This document shows positions 60,427 through 64,000 of a DNA stretch of 64,000 nt, one piece after another. The translations under genes and the position numbers were made by a program. The stretch is from Bin5 sp022827195 (lineage in GTDB: Bacteria > Chloroflexota > Anaerolineae > Caldilineales > Caldilineaceae). Below the pieces are notes generated by a model. That model made no database searches, was not told the origin of the DNA, and saw nothing but the letters and a program-made list of their open reading frames with translations. The stretch lies in NCBI GenBank assembly GCA_965208275.1, contig OZ242331.1, forward strand, positions 1,488,001 through 1,552,000, read 5' to 3'. Each line of letters opens with the position of its first letter. Within the stretch, counting starts at the first letter, position 1.

Positions 60427-61199
60427 GGCAGTTCCATCTCGATGTCTTGTTCGGCAGAGAAGGGTGCGCAACTGTCTTGAAGACCCAATTTGGTTGAAAC
60501 CGCAAGCCTGGTTTCGGATACGCCGTCAGAGCCGCTCTTGACCAGGTAGGTCGAAGCGCAGCTGCGTGAAGTTACGACCTCGGCAAGGTCTTCGCCCCGG
60601 AAATGCAGTGCCGCGTTGTCATCGACGCCGTAGCCGGGCTTGATTTCACCGTCGGCGATCATACGATGGTAACTGGGCCTGCGTTCGGCCTCGCCGTCGT
60701 AGTGTGGAGAGCAGCTGCCGGGCAGAAGACCGAGGCAGTCGAGAGCGCTGAGCTTTCCCGGGATAGAGTCGGTGAGTCCCTGTTCGAACCAGCAGATGGC
60801 GCCGGCGCTCACACCGGTCAGCAGAGTTCCCTGCTCCCAGGCGGCGCGCAGTATGCGGTCCAATCCCCAGGCACGCCACAGCGCCAACATCGACAGCGTG
60901 TTGCCGCCGCCAACGTAGATTGCGTCGTGCGCCAGGAGAAAGCCTTCGACGTCGGCTGTATGGGGCTGGAACAGCGACAGGTCTGCGGGCCGGGCGCCAA
61001 GCGCGTGGAAGTGGCGATAGAAGCGGAGGAGATAGGACGGGTCCTCTCCGCTTGCCTGGGAGAGAAAACAGACGCGCGGGCGTTCGACCGCAACCTGTTC
61101 CAAAACATAGCGGCTCAGCGACACATCTTCCCGGCTTTCGGAAAGCGTATGGCCGCCCAGCGCAATGACCTGTTTCAAACGGTTTTGGCTAGTTGGCAC
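60423..61199 (-). CDS. Peptidase S51-family protein (dipeptidase E/cyanophycinase-like)
   Basis: The 258-residue protein has the S51 fold: GQVIALGGHTLS-type start (QVIALGGHTLSES), the DAIYVGGGNTLSMLALW segment and the nucleophile elbow LLTGVSAGAICWFEQG with catalytic Ser. SPHYDGEAERRPSYH could hold the His. The family includes Asp-dipeptidase E and cyanophycinase. It is coupled to the adenosine-kinase-like gene by a four-base overlap. Its link to SAM recycling is not obvious. Confidence 0.82.
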   Translation of the reverse strand: MPTSQNRLKQVIALGGHTLSESREDVSLSRYVLEQVAVERPRVCFLSQASGEDPSYLLRFYRHFHALGARPADLSLFQPHTADVEGFLLAHDAIYVGGGNTLSMLALWRAWGLDRILRAAWEQGTLLTGVSAGAICWFEQGLTDSIPGKLSALDCLGLLPGSCSPHYDGEAERRPSYHRMIADGEIKPGYGVDDNAALHFRGEDLAEVVTSRSCASTYLVKSGSDGVSETRLAVSTKLGLQDSCAPFSAEQDIEMELP

Positions 61200-61285
61200 T
61201 GGATCGTACTCTCCACCGGCGCGCGGATTGGTCCCCCGGACGCGCTGTTGTAGGCGCGCAACGCGTGAGATTCAAGATAGTTCAG

Positions 61286-61888
61286 CTATGCCTGCTCCGC
61301 CGAGATCCACTGAATTGCACTCGCCGGCGTTTCGTGGCGCAACAGGCCGTCGATCAGTTCGGCGGGCTCAGTGGACACAACCAGCAGTGACCGGTAGCGG
61401 TCGGGGATAAACCCCTGGTCGATCTGGTAGTGGAGCATCTGCAGCAGGTGATCGAAGAAACCGTTTACGTTCAGCAGGCCCATTGGCTTGTTGTGAATCC
61501 CCAGCTGGATCCACGAGATCGTTTCGAAGAGTTCCTCCAACGTGCCGATGCCGCCAGGTAAGGTGACAAAGGCGTCGGACAGCTCGGCCATACGGGCCTT
61601 GCGCTGGTGCATCGTTTCGACAACCTCGATGCGGCCAATTGTTTCACCGGCGATCTCTTTCGCCGCGAGCGGGCCGGGAATGATCCCGAACACGTTTGCG
61701 CCGCCGGCAAATGCCGCCCGGCTGACCGCGCCCATCAGTCCCAGGTTGCCGCCGCCGTAAACGAGGCCATAGCCTCGCCGCGCGATTTCCGCCCCAAGCG
61801 CAGCCGCCTGCCGGGCGTAGAGGTCGTCGACGCCGGCGCTGGAACCGCAGAAGACGCAGATGTTAGAAAAGCGGCTGGCCGGGTTCAC
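61286..61888 (-). CDS. LOG-family nucleotide 5'-monophosphate phosphoribohydrolase
   Basis: The 200-residue protein carries the LOG motif VTLPGGIGTLEELFETISW (P-G-G-x-G-T-x-x-E) and the N-terminal CVFCGSSAGVDDLYARQAAALGAEIARRG. LOG proteins cut ribose-5-phosphate from nucleoside monophosphates; in bacteria the usual substrate is often AMP. Its start is GTG 61888, overlapping the mtnA stop, so it is in the mtnA operon under the SAM riboswitch. Confidence 0.88.
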   Translation of the reverse strand: MNPASRFSNICVFCGSSAGVDDLYARQAAALGAEIARRGYGLVYGGGNLGLMGAVSRAAFAGGANVFGIIPGPLAAKEIAGETIGRIEVVETMHQRKARMAELSDAFVTLPGGIGTLEELFETISWIQLGIHNKPMGLLNVNGFFDHLLQMLHYQIDQGFIPDRYRSLLVVSTEPAELIDGLLRHETPASAIQWISAEQA

Positions 61889-62985
61889 TCTTGCTTACTC
61901 CTTGTCGCTCGTTTCTCCTCAACTGCGGCCCGTCCTCGCTCGACGGCAGCCTTCAGGCTTTCGGAAAAGGGAGGGTAGCAGATGCCCTCTTCGGTGACGA
62001 TGCCGGTGAGATAGCGGTGGGGCGTAATGTCAAAGGCGGGGTTGTAGACGGGCACGTCGGTCGGTGCGATCGGACGCGTACCGATGCCGGCCACCTCCTC
62101 GGATCCTCGCTCTTCTATTGGAATCTTGTCGCCGTCGGACAGTTCGAGATCGACCGTGCTCGTAGGGGCGACGCAGTAGACGGGAATCCCGTTTTCGCGG
62201 GCAACGACGGCCAGCTTGTATGTACCAATCTTATTGGCGACGTCGCCGTTGGCCGCAACCCTGTCGGCGCCGAATACGACGACATCCACTTTGCCCGTGC
62301 GCATCAGGTGCCCGGCTGCGTTGTCCGCGATCAGGTGCATGGGCACCTCGGCGCGCATCAGCTCCCAGGCCGTCAATCGCGCCCCCTGAAGGCGGGGACG
62401 GGTCTCGTCGACCCAGACGTGGACCTGTTTGCCCTGTTCCTGGCAGGCGTAGATGACGCCCAGAGCTGTGCCGAAGTCGACAGTTGCCAGCGAGCCGGTA
62501 TTGCAGTGGTGCAAGAGGTTGGCGCCGTCGGGTACGACAGCCGCGCCGTTGAAGCCCATGCGGCGGTTGATCTCTACGTCCTCATCCGCCAGCGCTTCGG
62601 CTTCAGCCAGGAGGGATTGGGCCAGCTCCTTGGTACTGATCTGCACGGCGCCTGCATCTTCGATGAGCTGTTCAGCCACGCGCAGGAGCCGGCGGGTCGC
62701 CCAGGTCAGATTGACCGCTGTAGGCCGGGCCGCGTCGAGGGTCTCTTTGGCCAGTCGGAGATCACTGAGCAGGCCCTTGGGTTCGCGGGCAGGGCTGATG
62801 TGAGCGGCGAGCGCCATGCCGTACGCGGCGGTCGCGCCGATGGCGGGTGCGCCGCGCACGTACATTTCGCGAATGCTGCGGGCCACTTCGGGAACGGTGG
62901 CAAATGCGGCGATGACCTCCTCGCCGGGAAGCAGACGCTGGTCGATCATCTTCACTTCCCCGTCCTGCCAGTAGACGGTGCGCAT
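61885..62985 (-). CDS. mtnA: Methylthioribose-1-phosphate isomerase
   Basis: MtnA isomerises methylthioribose-1-phosphate to methylthioribulose-1-phosphate in methionine salvage. The 366-residue product has RGAPAIGATAAYGMALAA, LLHHCNTGSLATVDFGTALG with the catalytic Cys, and VVVFGADRVAANGDVANKIGT with the catalytic Asp. It starts at ATG 62985 behind GGGGGAG and lies immediately downstream of a SAM-I riboswitch and terminator. The LOG gene follows it with overlapping ends. Confidence 0.95.
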   Translation of the reverse strand: MRTVYWQDGEVKMIDQRLLPGEEVIAAFATVPEVARSIREMYVRGAPAIGATAAYGMALAAHISPAREPKGLLSDLRLAKETLDAARPTAVNLTWATRRLLRVAEQLIEDAGAVQISTKELAQSLLAEAEALADEDVEINRRMGFNGAAVVPDGANLLHHCNTGSLATVDFGTALGVIYACQEQGKQVHVWVDETRPRLQGARLTAWELMRAEVPMHLIADNAAGHLMRTGKVDVVVFGADRVAANGDVANKIGTYKLAVVARENGIPVYCVAPTSTVDLELSDGDKIPIEERGSEEVAGIGTRPIAPTDVPVYNPAFDITPHRYLTGIVTEEGICYPPFSESLKAAVERGRAAVEEKRATRSKQE

Positions 62986-63001
62986 AGAGTTCTCCCCCTG
63001 C

Positions 63002-63034
63002 AAAAAGAAACCCCTCCATTGCTGACCAGAGGGG
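63002..63034 (-). terminator. Rho-independent terminator of the mtnA leader
   Basis: On the minus strand CCCCTC pairs with GAGGGG (63029-63034 with 63011-63016), a 6-bp stem that can extend by two wobbles, followed by TTTCTTTTT (63002-63010). It sits between the SAM-I aptamer and the mtnA ribosome site and is the likely expression platform. Confidence 0.8.
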
Positions 63035-63052
63035 CGGCGAGACGGACAATGT

Positions 63053-63275
63053 TCTCATCTTTCGAGCCATAGTGGGCCCGTCGGAATTGGCACAAGCAGA
63101 GCAAACCGAGAGACGTTGATCGGCGAAGCGGCGCCGGGACAGGAGCCGCGGGCACATTGTTCGCGCCAGGCGGCAGCCCGGCATAGGCGTTCCGCCGGTC
63201 AACAACCGTCAGCCGGGGCTCCGGCAGGTTGCCGGGGGATCACAGGGCCGTTCCCTCCCCCCACTCTGGATAAGA
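63053..63275 (-). promoter_or_regulatory. SAM-I (S-box) riboswitch with long P3 arm
   Basis: The minus-strand leader of mtnA carries the S-box core: CTTATCCAGAG, GGGGGGAGGGAACGGCCCTG, TGATCCCCCGGCAACC and TTGTGCCAATTCCGACGGGC, then GAAAGATGAGA. P1 forms between TCTTATC (63269-63275) and GATGAGA (63053-63059), including one G-U pair. The aptamer spans 223 bases, longer than the usual 110-150, because about 130-150 bases lie between GCAACC and GTGCCAATTCC, an extended P3. High SAM should stop transcription at the downstream terminator. Confidence 0.85.
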
Positions 63276-63305
63276 GATCTCTTTTTCTAAGGTGCAACGG
63301 GAAGT

Positions 63306-63335
63306 AGAGTAGCACAGGCGGGGAATCGATGTCAA
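63306..63335 (-). promoter_or_regulatory. Promoter of the SAM-riboswitch transcript
   Basis: TTGACA (63330-63335) and TACTCT (63306-63311), 18 bases apart on the minus strand, lie about 30 bases before the aptamer. Confidence 0.6.
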
Positions 63336-63907
63336 GGGCGGGACGTGGACGTGCGGATGCTTGGACTGCAAGAAGACGTGCGTTGACGGCGTCGAATCGG
63401 GTAGGGTGTCCAATGTGGAAGTGGGATCGCTTTTGCGCGGCCGGGCGAGTTATCTTCCGAGCGTTTACGAGCGTTTGTGAGTGTTTGCCACCTTTTTTTG
63501 GCATGCGACTGTTCCCCAGTGTCTTCTTCGATTCGAACTAGCTACGCACATGGGGCGACCGACACGCACGTGCTGCAGACGCCAGGGGCGGGGCAGTCGG
63601 GCGAGTTACCAGGCGAGGCCCGAACAGGTTTCTAAAGTATCTTATTTATTGGTAATCATAGCGATGAACCAGTTGGAAGGCGCGGCCAAGACGTGCGACT
63701 GACAGCGCTCGCCTGTTGCCTTCGTTCGGCGGCCGGCAAACGATCGCCGCCGGAGGGGGTGAAGCGACTTCACAGAAACTTTCCAGTTTCGCTCCCGTAT
63801 TGATAAGTGCGTCTCTCTAACTCAATAAGCCTTTGCTGTTGTAAACTCCTTGTGCATGGGATGCTCGGTCACGATGGATACAGCCAACCTGCCTTAAGAT
63901 CATTTCC
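63336..63907. other. Intergenic region before the ABC transporter gene
   Basis: This 572-base gap holds no supported reading frame. Three decamers, GAGCGTTTAC, GAGCGTTTGT and GAGTGTTTGC, lie in tandem at 63459-63488. GAAACT/AGTTTC (6-bp stem, 4-base loop) occurs near 63776. Downstream A/T-rich stretches (63630-63660, 63800-63850) could hold promoters for the ABC gene, but no clear -10/-35 pair can be fixed. Confidence 0.4.
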
Positions 63908-64000
63908 ATGGAAGCCCCTGTTCTCTCCGCCCGGCAACTGCGAAAACAGTACGGAAGCTTTATCGCCGTCGATGACTTGACCTTCGACGTGTATCCAGGG
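63908..64000 (+). CDS. ABC transporter ATP-binding subunit, N-terminus only
   Basis: The reading frame from ATG 63908 encodes MEAPVLSARQLRKQYG and FIAVDDLTFDVYPG before the window ends. This is the standard start of an ABC ATPase before the Walker A loop, with the aromatic A-loop Tyr and V-D-x-L-x-F-x-V-x-x-G strand. The Walker motifs are outside the window, so the class (importer or exporter) is unknown. Confidence 0.8.
   Translation, partial: MEAPVLSARQLRKQYGSFIAVDDLTFDVYPG

Overview
The window is GC-rich, gene-dense bacterial chromosome with no phage, insertion sequence, CRISPR array or rRNA operon. The gene set fits a free-living or host-associated member of the Chloroflexota (Caldilinea/Anaerolineae-like): an rpmH-rnpA-yidD-yidC-jag-parA-parB cluster with a lipoprotein-type YidC, a UVR-containing ClpC, MutS2, and a SAM-I riboswitch. 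The phylum is an inference from gene content and needs a marker-gene tree.

Layout. About 1-7.4 kb holds catabolic and enzyme genes: an MFS transporter cut by the left edge, a ThuA-domain protein, an aldolase of the DapA superfamily, an enolase-superfamily dehydratase, a zinc-less MDR dehydrogenase, an ornithine-cyclodeaminase homologue and a tandem GNAT protein. 7.4-13.0 kb holds anmK, priA and a large acidic membrane protein. 13.4-19.2 kb is the replication-associated core (rpmH, rnpA, yidD, yidC, jag, a PfkB kinase, parA, parB). 19.3-24.8 kb carries a degenerate polyprenyl-synthase-like protein, an ATP-grasp ligase, YggX, a formyltransferase, a mannonate-dehydratase-like protein and a 6PGDH-like dehydrogenase. 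24.9-33 kb holds a large phosphodiesterase, a small membrane protein, an aldo/keto reductase, a rifampin-phosphotransferase-like enzyme and malate synthase. 33.3-36.7 kb has a free-standing I9-type propeptide, a subtilase, a membrane-anchored beta-sandwich protein and a GNAT enzyme. 36.7-45.1 kb holds clpC, a PerR-type regulator with its own operators, a P1B-4 metal-efflux ATPase, recO and a potassium channel. 45.2-51.4 kb is an exopolysaccharide locus (rfbA, an orphan, rfbB, a GNAT gene, a BY-kinase-like protein with a broken P-loop, two Wzz proteins). 51.4-56.6 kb holds mutS2, era, three tRNA genes and a TPR protein. 56.6-63.3 kb is a SAM-cycle region (metK, ahcY, an adenosine-kinase-like gene, an S51 peptidase, a LOG protein, mtnA), and mtnA lies behind a SAM-I riboswitch with a terminator. 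An ABC transporter gene starts at the right edge.

How the genes work together. MetK makes SAM, AhcY clears S-adenosylhomocysteine to adenosine and homocysteine, the neighbouring PfkB kinase probably phosphorylates the adenosine, and MtnA salvages methylthioribose-1-phosphate when SAM is low. The PerR-type regulator probably controls itself and the P1B-4 ATPase to limit iron or peroxide stress. The Rfb enzymes supply dTDP-sugars to a Wzz-type polymer export system.

The most unusual items are the SAM-I aptamer with a very long P3 arm, the two Fur/PerR boxes paired with a regulator whose metal site is altered, the propeptide-subtilase pair, the CpsD-like protein without a Walker A lysine, the rfb-embedded orphan, and the polyprenyl-synthase-like protein lacking both Asp-rich motifs.
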